DNA of 46,718 nt. Origin: Alkalibacterium sp. 20. Lineage in GTDB: Bacteria > Bacillota > Bacilli > Lactobacillales > Carnobacteriaceae_A. The stretch is taken from positions 1 through 46,718 of the forward strand of contig NZ_LSRN01000021.1 of the NCBI RefSeq assembly GCF_001885615.1, written 5' to 3'. The position numbers were made by a program, and so were the translations under genes. Below are positions 9,846 to 18,584 of this stretch, piece after piece (within the stretch, counting starts at the first letter, position 1; every line of letters begins with the position of its first letter). The notes under the pieces are model-generated. The model did not search any database. It was not told where the DNA came from and was given only the letters and a program-made list of their open reading frames with translations.

Positions 9846-11279
9846 TTATTTCATTGCGCGTGCACGCTGCAACTCTAGCTTCAAACGTTTGAATTCGCCT
9901 GTGATGAGCAAACCGATGAACCAGACACTGACGAACACAAGTCCTTTGACCAACAGGCTCAGGAAGATATTTAAAGGTAACTCCGGCAGCAGCCAGAACG
10001 CGGCAACTTGCATAAGCGCTAGATATACTGGTTTGATCAACACTTTAAAGAAGTCAAGCAGGCTTGACTGGAACATTTTAACGAGTAACAAGTAGTTGGC
10101 TTGAATCAGGTTCAAACTGAACGCCATAACTAAGAAAGCAGCTACGTATTCGATCTGTCCCATCAAGATTCCTATCACGATCCCGGTGACATTAAAGACA
10201 GTCGACAAGATACCTGAAAGCAGCAGTAAATCAGTACGGTTCCCCGACTGGAAAATACCACCGGTACTCGAGAGGATCATCTGAATCCAGATCGATAAAG
10301 CCAAGATCTGAAAGGCCAAGACACTGCCGCCCCATTGTCCACCGAACAGGAACAAGATCACTTCTTCTGCAGAGAAGAACAAAAAGACGGAAAGTGGCAT
10401 GCCTAAAGTTGCCAGCAGATTGGAAATGCGCAAATAGACGCGCTTGATCCGGTCCTTTTCATCTTCATAGTCAGACAAGATCGGATGAATCACTGACGTA
10501 ACCAGACTGGTCAACACTTGATTCGGATACAGGGAGACCTGATAGGCTTTGTCATAGAAAGCCAGGGCACTGGAAGAAAAATAACGTCCGATAAGTAAAT
10601 TGTCCAGATTTCTGGAAAAGTAGTTGATGAAGTTGAACAAGAACTGATTGCGGGAAAAGGCAAAGATTTTTTTGAGTGGTGCCCAGCTGAATTTCAGACT
10701 GATCTTCGTATCGGTTTTTATGTAAAAAACAACGAATAACGTGAACGCTTTGGCTGTATTTCCGATGATGATCGCATAATAACTGAAGCCAAGTAAGGCA
10801 AGAATAATGGAAATGACGCCAGACACGGATGCCCCGATTACTGTTGTAATGTTGACGAGTTTGAAGTTCTTCTCTCTCAGGAGTATGGACTGCGGAACGA
10901 CCAGGATGCCATAAAAGAACACCGCGATCGCTAAGATCCGACTGATGGGGATGAAGACGTCGTCTCCATAGAACACGCTCATCGGGTAACCCAGGAAGAT
11001 AAAGAGAATCGCTAACCCAAAGGCAATGTAAAGACTGAACGAAAAGATGGCATTCACTTCTTTATGGTCAAGATCTTTGTTTTGAATAATTGCCGGACCT
11101 AAGCCAAAATCGGCCAGTAGCTGGAAGAAAACGAGAAAGATATTGACGGCTGCGACAATCCCGTATTCTTGCGGCGTCAGGATCCGGGACAGTACAGCTT
11201 GAACGAGTAATTGCACCGTTACAATTGAATATTTACCTAAGACGGTATAAAAAAGGGCATTTTTAAATTGTTCCATCAT
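9846..11279 (-). CDS. Wzx/TuaB-like lipopolysaccharide biosynthesis flippase
   Basis: 477 residues with about 14 hydrophobic helices. The N-terminus 'SIVTVQLLVQAVLSRILTPQEYGIVAAVNIF' and 'LADFGLGPAIIQ' are typical of the Polysacc_synt_3 branch of the MOP exporter superfamily, which includes TuaB and WzxC. It probably flips a lipid-linked glycan. GAGGAG stands nine bases before the ATG at 11279; a second ATG follows immediately. It differs clearly from the 441-residue flippase at the other end of the cluster, so the two may serve different glycans. Confidence 0.85.
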   Translation of the reverse strand: MMEQFKNALFYTVLGKYSIVTVQLLVQAVLSRILTPQEYGIVAAVNIFLVFFQLLADFGLGPAIIQNKDLDHKEVNAIFSFSLYIAFGLAILFIFLGYPMSVFYGDDVFIPISRILAIAVFFYGILVVPQSILLREKNFKLVNITTVIGASVSGVISIILALLGFSYYAIIIGNTAKAFTLFVVFYIKTDTKISLKFSWAPLKKIFAFSRNQFLFNFINYFSRNLDNLLIGRYFSSSALAFYDKAYQVSLYPNQVLTSLVTSVIHPILSDYEDEKDRIKRVYLRISNLLATLGMPLSVFLFFSAEEVILFLFGGQWGGSVLAFQILALSIWIQMILSSTGGIFQSGNRTDLLLLSGILSTVFNVTGIVIGILMGQIEYVAAFLVMAFSLNLIQANYLLLVKMFQSSLLDFFKVLIKPVYLALMQVAAFWLLPELPLNIFLSLLVKGLVFVSVWFIGLLITGEFKRLKLELQRARAMK

Positions 11280-11309
11280 AACGGCTGACTCCTCGGTTGT
11301 TTGGTCACA

Positions 11310-12362
11310 TTAATTTTCAAAAAAAGTTCTCAGTTTACTGAACACGCTGGTGTAACTGTTGGAAACTTGATTGCGGCCTTTCATTAAAAGCAGCGCTCGT
11401 TTGAAATTCCCCTGTTTATAGGCATTCAGCAGTAGCTGTCTGAAAGGATTGTGGTCCTTACTTTTGAAAGGCAACACTTTTTCCACTCCGACAGTCTGCC
11501 AGAGTTCTCTTAAACGTGCCACTTTTTCTTCTTCGTTTAGCGGACAGTTTTCACGCACTAAATTGGCTGTTTCCAGATAGATGCCATGAAAGTATTCTTC
11601 ACCGATCAATTCATCGTATGCCGGCTCCTCACTCCACTCTTTAACCAGCGATTCAAAGGCCTGAGCAATGTTCTGCTCCATAAAAAAGCGCTCCGGACGG
11701 TAACGGTTCACTGAAGAACCTTCGTGGGACACATAGTGATAGTAGGCTTTTCTGTTTACCAGGGCAGCTGAAACGTGCTTATACACTTCAATATTGAAAA
11801 GCGCATCCTGACCTGTCGGCTGGTTCGTGAAGCGGATATGGTGTTTATTTAAAAAAGCTTTTTTATAAAGTTTATTCCAGAGCGCATATGGGGAAAACTG
11901 ATACACGTTTTTGAAGTGCTGACGAAAGACTTTCTGCGTTGTCAGCTGTGGGAAATTCGGCAGTTTCAGTTCGCGGTCCTGCGGGTTTGACGCGCTTTCC
12001 TGGGTGTAGCCAAAAATGACTAGATCTGGTTTCGTTGCTTTGGCCAGTCTGCAGTTGTCTGCGAGTAGATTTTGATCAAAATAGTCATCAGGATCCGCAA
12101 AATAAATGTACTTCCCTATCGCCTGATCAAGTCCGGCATTGCGCGCGGGTCCGGACCCTTTGTTTTCCTGATGGATCACTTTAATCAAGAGAGGTTCTTG
12201 TCTGGCATAGTCGTCACAAATTTCGGCAGAGCCATCGGTCGATCCGTCATCCACTAAAATCACTTCAGCGAGCACTTCTTTTTGATTCAAGGCCGATTCA
12301 ATGGCTCGTACCAAATGTTCTTTCACGTTATACACTGGCATAATAATGGAAACTTCGAACAT
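11310..12362 (-). CDS. Glycosyltransferase family 2, first gene of the operon
   Basis: 350 residues. GT-A motifs are clear: 'VSIIMPVYNVKEHLVRAIES', 'LVDDGSTDGSAEICDDYA', 'NKGSGPARNAGLDQAIG' and 'FADPDDYFDQNLL' near residue 90. The C-terminal third, about residues 230-350, is helical and not recognised. AGAGGA stands about eight bases before the ATG. It is the promoter-proximal gene of the minus-strand polysaccharide block, reading away from galE. Confidence 0.9.
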   Translation of the reverse strand: MFEVSIIMPVYNVKEHLVRAIESALNQKEVLAEVILVDDGSTDGSAEICDDYARQEPLLIKVIHQENKGSGPARNAGLDQAIGKYIYFADPDDYFDQNLLADNCRLAKATKPDLVIFGYTQESASNPQDRELKLPNFPQLTTQKVFRQHFKNVYQFSPYALWNKLYKKAFLNKHHIRFTNQPTGQDALFNIEVYKHVSAALVNRKAYYHYVSHEGSSVNRYRPERFFMEQNIAQAFESLVKEWSEEPAYDELIGEEYFHGIYLETANLVRENCPLNEEEKVARLRELWQTVGVEKVLPFKSKDHNPFRQLLLNAYKQGNFKRALLLMKGRNQVSNSYTSVFSKLRTFFEN

Positions 12363-12445
12363 AACTCAAGTCCTCTCTTTACTTCACTTCGGTTAATTAT
12401 ATTCTTTACAAATTACTATTGCTTATACTCCTTCAATCAAGGGCA

Positions 12446-12454
12446 ATTATACCA
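12446..12454 (-). promoter_or_regulatory. Extended -10 promoter of the polysaccharide operon
   Basis: On the minus strand TGG-TATAAT lies about 85 bases upstream of the first glycosyltransferase ATG. The TG of an extended -10 is present and no good -35 is seen 17 bases upstream. A second TATAAT without TG lies nearer the gene. The 269-base divergent gap holds no open frame. Confidence 0.5.
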
Positions 12455-12561
12455 TAGTTTTAAATTATTACTGAAATTTTCATTAATTCTTTACATTTGT
12501 CTTTAGAGTTTAACTGTTTTGTTACCTCATAAGAATATCGATGCACAATACCCGGTATTTA

Positions 12562-12570
12562 TGATACAAT
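12562..12570 (+). promoter_or_regulatory. Extended -10 promoter of galE
   Basis: TGA-TACAAT lies about 62 bases before the galE ATG, with a poor -35. The small palindrome AATACC-C-GGTATT (12547-12559) sits just upstream in the spacer region and could be an operator. Confidence 0.5.
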
Positions 12571-12631
12571 TAGCTTAGTAAATATGTAAGTAAATTTTAG
12601 TAAATTCATAAAAATCAAAGGAGCGAATACC

Positions 12632-13645
12632 ATGGCTATTTTAGTTACAGGTGGCGCCGGTTATATTGGAAGCCACACGGTTATCGAATTGGTGAAAAAG
12701 GGGTATGAGGTCGTGATAGTGGACGACTATTCCAACGCAAAACCCGAAGTCCTGAATCGATTAAAAGAACTCACGGGCAAAGATATTCCCTTCCACGAAG
12801 TGAATATTTGTCATAAAGAAGCGTTGCGCGAGGTTTTTGAACAACACGACTTGGACGCAGTCATTCATTTTGCCGGATACAAAGCAGTCGGCGAATCCGT
12901 GGCTCAGCCATTGAAATATTACAGCAACAACTTGAACGGGACCCTCGTCTTGATGGAACTGATGAATGAGTCTAACGTCAAGAAAATCGTCTTCAGCTCA
13001 AGCGCAACAGTATATGGCATGACGAATGAAACACCGTTTACTGAGGATATGCCGCTGTCGACAACAAATCCTTATGGTACGACCAAAATGTTCATCGAAC
13101 AGTTCATTCAGGATCAGTATGTCGCTGACAACGCGTGGAGTGCCGCCTTGCTGCGTTACTTCAATCCGATCGGTGCGCATGAATCCGGTCGTATCGGTGA
13201 AGATCCGAATGATATTCCAAACAATTTGATGCCGTATATCACGCAGGTCGCAGTAGGCAAACGTGAGAAACTGTCGGTCTTCGGATCAGACTACGACACG
13301 CATGACGGGACTGGCGTCAGAGACTACATTCACGTGGTCGATTTGGCAAAAGGACATATCAAAGCTTTGGAAAAAGTCATGGATTCCACCGGTGTCGAAG
13401 CCTACAACCTGGGCACAGGCAAAGGTTACTCCGTGCTGGACGTTGTTCATGCCTTTGAATCAGCAAACGACGTCGAGATCCCACACGAAATCAATGAGCG
13501 CCGACCGGGCGACATTGCGACCAGTTATGCCAACGTAACGAAAGCGAAAAACGAACTCGGCTGGGAAGCAACGTACAGTATCGAAGACATGTGCCGCGAT
13601 TCCTGGAAGTGGCAAAGCAACAATCCGAACGGGTACGACGATTAA
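12632..13645 (+). CDS. galE: UDP-glucose 4-epimerase
   Basis: 337 residues, the usual length of GalE. The Rossmann NAD site 'VTGGAGYIGSHTVIEL' is at residues 5-20. 'AVIHFAGYKAVGES', 'FSSSATVYG' (catalytic Ser/Thr region) and 'NPYGTTKMFIEQ' (catalytic Tyr and Lys, YxxxK) follow in the right order. It interconverts UDP-glucose and UDP-galactose and so supplies galactose donors to the neighbouring glycan genes and to galactose metabolism. AAAGGAG lies eight bases before the ATG. The gene has its own promoter and its own terminator. Confidence 0.97.
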   Translation: MAILVTGGAGYIGSHTVIELVKKGYEVVIVDDYSNAKPEVLNRLKELTGKDIPFHEVNICHKEALREVFEQHDLDAVIHFAGYKAVGESVAQPLKYYSNNLNGTLVLMELMNESNVKKIVFSSSATVYGMTNETPFTEDMPLSTTNPYGTTKMFIEQFIQDQYVADNAWSAALLRYFNPIGAHESGRIGEDPNDIPNNLMPYITQVAVGKREKLSVFGSDYDTHDGTGVRDYIHVVDLAKGHIKALEKVMDSTGVEAYNLGTGKGYSVLDVVHAFESANDVEIPHEINERRPGDIATSYANVTKAKNELGWEATYSIEDMCRDSWKWQSNNPNGYDD

Positions 13646-13658
13646 ATAGATATAAGGA

Positions 13659-13686
13659 AAGCCGCCATCACTGGCGGCTTTTTTCG
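13659..13686 (+). terminator. Intrinsic terminator of galE
   Basis: AAGCCGCCA-tcac-TGGCGGCTT is followed by a T run. Its flanks (ATAAGGAAAGC before, TTTTTTCGTTATA after) recur around the two hairpins at 13835 and 14154, so this terminator belongs to the repeat family. Confidence 0.88.
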
Positions 13687-13774
13687 TTATATAGTTCCTA
13701 GTTAGTGGTTATCAGGATAAGTGGGTGCTTTATTTGCGGTCACTTGTGTCGATTGAACCAGTTTTTGATGATGA

Positions 13775-13800
13775 TCATACTCGCACTGCTGCGAGTATGA
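13775..13800. repeat. CATACTCGC palindrome, copy 1
   Basis: TCATACTCGCA-CTGC-TGCGAGTATGA gives perfect 11-bp arms with a four-base loop. The same arms recur at 14423, 38851, 39324 and 40821 with different loops. Confidence 0.85.
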
Positions 13801-13829
13801 CCTGCTTGGGTGTGAGAATTAATGATTTA

Positions 13830-14078
13830 TAAGGAAAGCTTCCGGCATCGGAAGCTTTTTTCGTTATAAACGTTCTTATTTGGGGGTTACCTTAAGGAGT
13901 TGGCGGTGAAATTGCAGGTACTTCTTAAGATTGATCGGTTAACTTAAGGAGTTCGGGTTAAATCAGGACAAACTTCTGATGATCCCGCATGTTTCTTAAG
14001 GAGTTGAGAGTGAAAACGAATCAACTCCTTAAGATCGAGTATGTCCCTTACTCATATTCAGCCAGAAAAGGTATGATT
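13830..14078. repeat. Palindromic intergenic module type I, copy A
   Basis: The non-coding module holds, in order, a terminator-like hairpin (AAAGCTTCCG-gcat-CGGAAGCTTT, 13835-13858) with a T run, an inverted repeat CTTAAGGAGT...ACTTCTTAAG (13891-13929), a degenerate CTTAAGGAGTT...AACTTCT pair, a perfect 13-bp pair CTTAAGGAGTTGA/TCAACTCCTTAAG (13995-14033), and a 31-bp segment (14048-14078) identical to one in copy B. No open frame of note is present. Confidence 0.8.
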
Positions 14079-14148
14079 CGATTACTTTGCATTAATTATA
14101 TTTCATTTTCCATGAATACCGGTTACATCTATTGAGGTTCATTAATTA

Positions 14149-14395
14149 TAAGGAAAGCCTCCGATTTCGGAGGCTTTTTTCATTACTTAAGTTCTTCGAT
14201 CGCGTTATTTTAAGGAGTTGGCAGTAAAAGTGCGGTTACTTCTTAAGATTGGACGATTATCTTAAGGCGTTGAGGTTGAAACGGGACTCACTTATGATGA
14301 TTCGGCAAGTTTCTTCAGGAGTTGATAGTAGAATTGACTCTACTCCTTAAGATTCGGGCACATATTACTCATATTCAGCCAGAAAAGGTATGATT
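14149..14395. repeat. Palindromic intergenic module type I, copy B
   Basis: This is a tandem copy of the module at 13830, displaced by 317-319 bases. It has the hairpin AAAGCCTCCG-attt-CGGAGGCTTT with T run (14154-14177), the TAAGGAGTT...ACTTCTTAAG pairs in the same order, and the same 31-bp segment (14365-14395). The terminator arm differs from copy A by paired changes that keep the stem. Confidence 0.8.
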
Positions 14396-14422
14396 TGTTA
14401 AAAACCATTACTAAAAAAAGAC

Positions 14423-14446
14423 CATACTCGCACTTCTGCGAGTATG
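14423..14446. repeat. CATACTCGC palindrome, copy 2
   Basis: CATACTCGCA-CTTC-TGCGAGTATG has perfect 10-bp arms. It lies 15 bases beyond the stop of the acyltransferase gene, which reads towards it. Confidence 0.85.
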
Positions 14447-14460
14447 ATCCCCTTTAAATG

Positions 14461-15447
14461 TCATTTGATCTGATGCGAAAGCTTCTTGTTCAGATAATTG
14501 TCTAGATAATAAAAACCGATGCCGGAAATGATAGGAATCAAAAGGAACAACGAAATGTAAACAAACCCGTTGAAGTCCGGCAGCCGTTTATGGACGAACC
14601 AGAAATAAAACATCTGGGTCAGGTATATATGGAACGACGCCTGACCAATTAAAATAAAGGTCTTCTCAAGGAACGATTGTTTTTTGATTTTCAAAAATTC
14701 CATTCCAATAATAATTATAAATAGCACATAAAAATAAGACGGTGCGTGCTGACTGTGCCAGTACTCTTCTATAATCAGTTCCCAGTTGAAGTAATGCACG
14801 GCGGTAATATAACCCAGACTGAATGCAGCCGGTAATACTAGCCATCTCACCTTTAATTTTGGTTTCACCAGCGCATACCATATGCCTAATGTAACTGAAA
14901 ACACATGACGAATGATCAGAATTCGGTATAATTCATCTGACATATCCAGCCAGGTAGATGACAGATCAATAAGCAGGCTGACGAAGAATAGCACGACCAT
15001 CATTTTTGTCGGCTGTTTTTTTAGGATCAGATATATAAAAGGAATTAGAAGCGTCGCTTGTACGATCAACGGAACAAAATAACTTCCGGGACCGTACCCA
15101 CCTTCTAGAAAAGATCTAAAGAGCTCTGCTATGTTTGTGTTGTCAAAATAAAAGAATTGAATCAGCACCTGTGCGAGCCAGATAAATGTGAACGGCAGGA
15201 GAATGCGTTTTGCTTTATTCATGATATAGTGTTGATTGAAAATTTCTGATAGTCTATCGTAATCTTTTTTCATGAATGAGTTAGCGGAGTTAAATCCCAC
15301 TAAGATCATGAATACCGGTACCGTCTGCCAGATATAGTAAGGTGCTAGAATTGCATAGAGCGAATCATGGGATAAGCCGTGAATGAGTATCACTGATATG
15401 ATAGCCAATGCTTTGATAAAGTCTATATTGTAATTTCGTTCGGTCAT
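14461..15447 (-). CDS. Acyltransferase family 3 membrane protein
   Basis: A 328-residue protein with about ten hydrophobic helices. The N-terminus 'NYNIDFIKALAIISVILIHGLSH' carries the D-x3-KA and the conserved His of the Acyltransf_3 family (PF01757), followed by 'VPVFMILVGFNSANSF'. Members add acetyl or other acyl groups to surface glycans or peptidoglycan from inside the membrane. The substrate is unknown. It lies between the polysaccharide block and the beta-glucan locus, is convergent with galE and appears to be monocistronic. Confidence 0.82.
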   Translation of the reverse strand: MTERNYNIDFIKALAIISVILIHGLSHDSLYAILAPYYIWQTVPVFMILVGFNSANSFMKKDYDRLSEIFNQHYIMNKAKRILLPFTFIWLAQVLIQFFYFDNTNIAELFRSFLEGGYGPGSYFVPLIVQATLLIPFIYLILKKQPTKMMVVLFFVSLLIDLSSTWLDMSDELYRILIIRHVFSVTLGIWYALVKPKLKVRWLVLPAAFSLGYITAVHYFNWELIIEEYWHSQHAPSYFYVLFIIIIGMEFLKIKKQSFLEKTFILIGQASFHIYLTQMFYFWFVHKRLPDFNGFVYISLFLLIPIISGIGFYYLDNYLNKKLSHQIK

Positions 15448-15548
15448 AGCGCACCTCTTTCATAACTATAAGAGTATACAGTTTTACGATGCGCTAGACA
15501 ACTTTAAGTTTTTAGACAACGGGACAAGAAAAACTCCTTTCAAGACAT

Positions 15549-15573
15549 ACAGACGATGGACTAATCGGTCTGT
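15549..15573 (-). terminator. Possible hairpin downstream of the GH16 gene
   Basis: ACAGAC-GAT...ATC-G-GTCTGT forms an imperfect stem 60 bases past the GH16 stop. No long T run follows on the minus strand, so a termination role is uncertain. Confidence 0.3.
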
Positions 15574-15634
15574 GCGCTTAAAAAGAGCTTTTGTTTATTC
15601 AGAATCTGTTATCTGCTATCTTTTTTCTTAATTA

Positions 15635-18538
15635 TTATTTTCTTTTGAAGAATTTAATGCCTGCACCACTTGTGATACCCGTTAAGCCGAGCGCGCCAAC
15701 TGTCCAGGCTGCTGTAGCTGTTTTTGGTAATTTCTCACTTTTAGCATCATCTTTAACTTTTTTTTCTTTCAGTTCTTGTCTGGCTTTTTTCTCTTCGTCT
15801 TTCAGTTCTTCTTTAGCTTCTTTTTCTTCGTCTTTCAGTTCTTCTTTAGCTTCTTTCTCTTTGTCTTTCAGTTCTTCTTTAGCTTCTTTTTCTTCGTCTT
15901 TCAGTTCTCGTTTGGCTTTTTTCTCTTCGTCTTTCAGTTCTTCTTTAGCTTTTTTCTCTTCGTCTTTCAATTCTTGTTTAGCTTCTTTTTCTTCATCTTT
16001 CAGTTCTTCTTTAGCTTCTTTTTCTTCTTCATCCGCTGGTTCTTCTTCAACTGGCTCTTCATCTACAACGAACTCAATTTCTCTTAAGCTGACGTTATCC
16101 AGTGTTATGCTATAAGGAACGTCTAATTCAGCTTCAGCGGGAAGTCTGCCGAGTCCGAATAAGAGTTGTAAGTCTGCATCGTTTTCGATTTCTACAATGG
16201 CTTCATAGGTTTTCATCTCGTCATTGATAGAGAAGTCCATGATATCCAAGCCTGAATCTTTCAAATCAACGCGTACATTTCTTTCGCTTTCAGATGCCAT
16301 GTCGAATGATAATTTGTAGGTACCGCTTGGCACGTTGACATTCTGGAATAACTGGATCTGCCACCAATCCCAGCCGACTTGATTGATTTCAGCGTTCAGT
16401 ACTTCATCGATCACTGAAAATTCTGCCAAACCTGCCCATTCTTCATAGTCGCCTTGGTTATGAAGGTTCCAGGTTGATGGGTTACCTGCATCACCAAATT
16501 CATTTGTTTGTTCGAATGTGCCGTCTTGGATCAAGTTATCACCAATATAGACCCATTCGCCACCTTCTTCAGGTGTTGGTTCAACGGGTACTTCTGCAAC
16601 AGGTTCTGCCGCCGTCAGTGTCACGTTGTCCAGCGTCATCGAGTAAGGGACAGCTGGTTCTGCTTCAGTGTGCTCGCGTCCGAATCCGAATAACAGTCTG
16701 CTCGAACCGTCTGCTCCCACATGGAAAACAAATTCTTGCGTTTCTTCATTGTCATTCACTGCAAATGTTTGAATGCCTTCGCCTGAATCAACAAGTTCAA
16801 CGCGCATATCTCTTGCTTGTATCGAGCTCATATCAAAGGCTAGTTTATATGTGCCTTCAGTCAAAGCTAAGTCTTGGAATAATTGAATCTGCCACCAGTT
16901 CCAGCCGACTTGCTGTATATCAGCGTTTAATACGTTATCCACAACTGAGAACGCTGCTTTGCCGCCATTTGGATCGGAATCGGCTAAGTTGAACACGTTC
17001 CAAGTTTCGATGTTGTCAGGATCGCCGAAAGTCGTTGTATCATCAAAGCTTCCGTCCACGATCAAGTTGTCGCCGACTGCCTGCCAGTTTACCGGGGTAC
17101 GATCCAAACCGTCATCTGGTTCTGGCTCTTCCTCTACATCAGGGTCTTTAGGTGTTGGTGATTTGTCATAGTCAGCATTGGCATCTTCGTAAACTCTGAC
17201 ATAATCCACTTCGATTTGACCCGGGAATTCTGTTGTTGCGTCCGGTTCACCACCATACCAGCCACCGACTGCCAGGTTCATGATCATAAAGAATTCCTGG
17301 TTGAACGGTGCTGGATAAATGCCGTTTTCAGTGTGCCATTCGCTTGTTTTATAGTATAATTCATCATTCACGAACCATCTGATTTCATCCGGTTCCCATT
17401 CGACACTGTACGTATTGAAATCAGTGGTTCTATTTTCTCCTACAAAATCATATTCTCCGGCACTGTAGGTATTTAGAGGCCATTGCCCTCCGTAGTGGAT
17501 CGCTCCGCCAACTAAATCTGTTTCTGATCCGCGGTTTTCCATGATATCGATTTCGCCGGATGCAGCCCAGCCACCATATGTGTCATCCTGCGGCATCATC
17601 CAGAAAGCCGGCCAGTAGCCTTGTCCTCCAGGCAATTTCATGCTCGCTTCAAAACGACCATAAGTTTGACTGAAAAGTCCATCAGATATGATTTTCCCGG
17701 ATGTGTAATCGTAAGTACCGTGCTCATCCGTCACCTGTTCTTCTCTTGCTTCAAGAACAAGCTTGCCGTCTCCGACCGTCACGTTATCTTCATGATAATA
17801 TTGCTTTTCATTGTTGCCCCAACCGCTGACCCATTCGTCTCCACTCATGAATCCATTTCCTTCATCGATCCGCCATTTTGCGAGGTCCAGAATTTCGCCG
17901 TCGAATTCATCACTCCAGGTCAACTGCCAGTCTCTTTCACCTGTATCAGGTTCGACTTCACCCAATGATTTCAGTAAAACATTATCGAATGTTAATGTGT
18001 GTTCTTCTTTAGGTGTGGACTGTCCGTCAACCTGCACGTTTCCGAGCAAGTATTTGAAATGTGCGGTTGCGGCCTGAATTGTTTCAAACTCATTCGTAAA
18101 CGTTTGCATTTCTTCTGTTACAAAAAAGTCTGCTTGAAGATTGCCAAGTAAATCGGTGTATTCCACAACTATCGGACGTGCTACCGTTGATTTTGCATCA
18201 AACGATAACTGATACCGCTGATTGGCTTCGACTGCTATGCCTTCTTGAGATAATTGTGTTGACCAACTGATCGGAATATCCCAGTCGGGGTGTATCCCGG
18301 CGATTTTTTGCACAGTTACCTGAGCCTGATCGTCGACGATTGCAAAGGTTGCTTCGCCGCCTTCACCATTCCATATTTCCCAGTTGTCAGTTCCTAGACT
18401 GAAATTACCGTTCTGGAATACGTTTTCTTGTTCTTCTTCGACTGCCATGACAGCGTCTTCATTTTGCATTTGACTTAAAACTGCCGGACCCATCAACAAT
18501 AACCCACATATAACGGCGACTCTTTTCCTGTTCTTCAT
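15635..18538 (-). CDS. Wall-anchored GH16 beta-glucanase with three CBMs and a helical stalk
   Basis: 967 residues, ATG with GGAGG six bases upstream. Order: signal peptide (1 to about 32); a CBM4/9-like jelly-roll (about 38-195); GH16 catalytic domain (about 203-452) with the signature GEIDIMENRG, giving nucleophile Glu329, Asp331 and acid/base Glu334; an acidic Pro linker; two further, mutually similar CBM4/9-like modules (about 485-642 and 662-820); eight 11-residue K/E repeats (840-927); LPKTA (937-941), hydrophobic segment and FFKRK tail. Family knowledge: GH16 enzymes of this type cut beta-1,3 or mixed beta-glucans such as laminarin. It would release oligosaccharides at the cell surface for the ABC importer encoded upstream. 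LPKTA differs from canonical LPxTG in its fifth residue. The exact glucan linkage is not shown by sequence. Confidence 0.92.
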   Translation of the reverse strand: MKNRKRVAVICGLLLMGPAVLSQMQNEDAVMAVEEEQENVFQNGNFSLGTDNWEIWNGEGGEATFAIVDDQAQVTVQKIAGIHPDWDIPISWSTQLSQEGIAVEANQRYQLSFDAKSTVARPIVVEYTDLLGNLQADFFVTEEMQTFTNEFETIQAATAHFKYLLGNVQVDGQSTPKEEHTLTFDNVLLKSLGEVEPDTGERDWQLTWSDEFDGEILDLAKWRIDEGNGFMSGDEWVSGWGNNEKQYYHEDNVTVGDGKLVLEAREEQVTDEHGTYDYTSGKIISDGLFSQTYGRFEASMKLPGGQGYWPAFWMMPQDDTYGGWAASGEIDIMENRGSETDLVGGAIHYGGQWPLNTYSAGEYDFVGENRTTDFNTYSVEWEPDEIRWFVNDELYYKTSEWHTENGIYPAPFNQEFFMIMNLAVGGWYGGEPDATTEFPGQIEVDYVRVYEDANADYDKSPTPKDPDVEEEPEPDDGLDRTPVNWQAVGDNLIVDGSFDDTTTFGDPDNIETWNVFNLADSDPNGGKAAFSVVDNVLNADIQQVGWNWWQIQLFQDLALTEGTYKLAFDMSSIQARDMRVELVDSGEGIQTFAVNDNEETQEFVFHVGADGSSRLLFGFGREHTEAEPAVPYSMTLDNVTLTAAEPVAEVPVEPTPEEGGEWVYIGDNLIQDGTFEQTNEFGDAGNPSTWNLHNQGDYEEWAGLAEFSVIDEVLNAEINQVGWDWWQIQLFQNVNVPSGTYKLSFDMASESERNVRVDLKDSGLDIMDFSINDEMKTYEAIVEIENDADLQLLFGLGRLPAEAELDVPYSITLDNVSLREIEFVVDEEPVEEEPADEEEKEAKEELKDEEKEAKQELKDEEKKAKEELKDEEKKAKRELKDEEKEAKEELKDKEKEAKEELKDEEKEAKEELKDEEKKARQELKEKKVKDDAKSEKLPKTATAAWTVGALGLTGITSGAGIKFFKRK
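15758..16021 (-). repeat. Eight tandem 33-bp repeats encoding the K/E stalk
   Basis: Eight in-frame units of 33 bases encode variants of KEAKEELKDEE (residues 840-927 of the GH16 protein). Variation is mainly at the second residue (E/K), the fifth (E/Q/R) and the C-terminal unit. The repeat also creates long spurious open frames on the opposite strand. Confidence 0.95.
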
Positions 18539-18584
18539 TTGTTTCCTCCGCTTTTGTTTTATTTTTTTATAGATAAAAGTAAGT

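Noticed and set aside
13891-14033. AAGGAG Shine-Dalgarno-like words in the type I module as signs of small genes
   Set aside because: No start codon with a sustained frame follows at suitable distance, and the words are halves of palindromes.
15591-16115. Long open frames on the plus strand rich in Phe, Ser and Leu
   Set aside because: They are the reverse complement of the 33-bp K/E repeats of the GH16 gene, have no ribosome site, and have repetitive non-protein-like composition.
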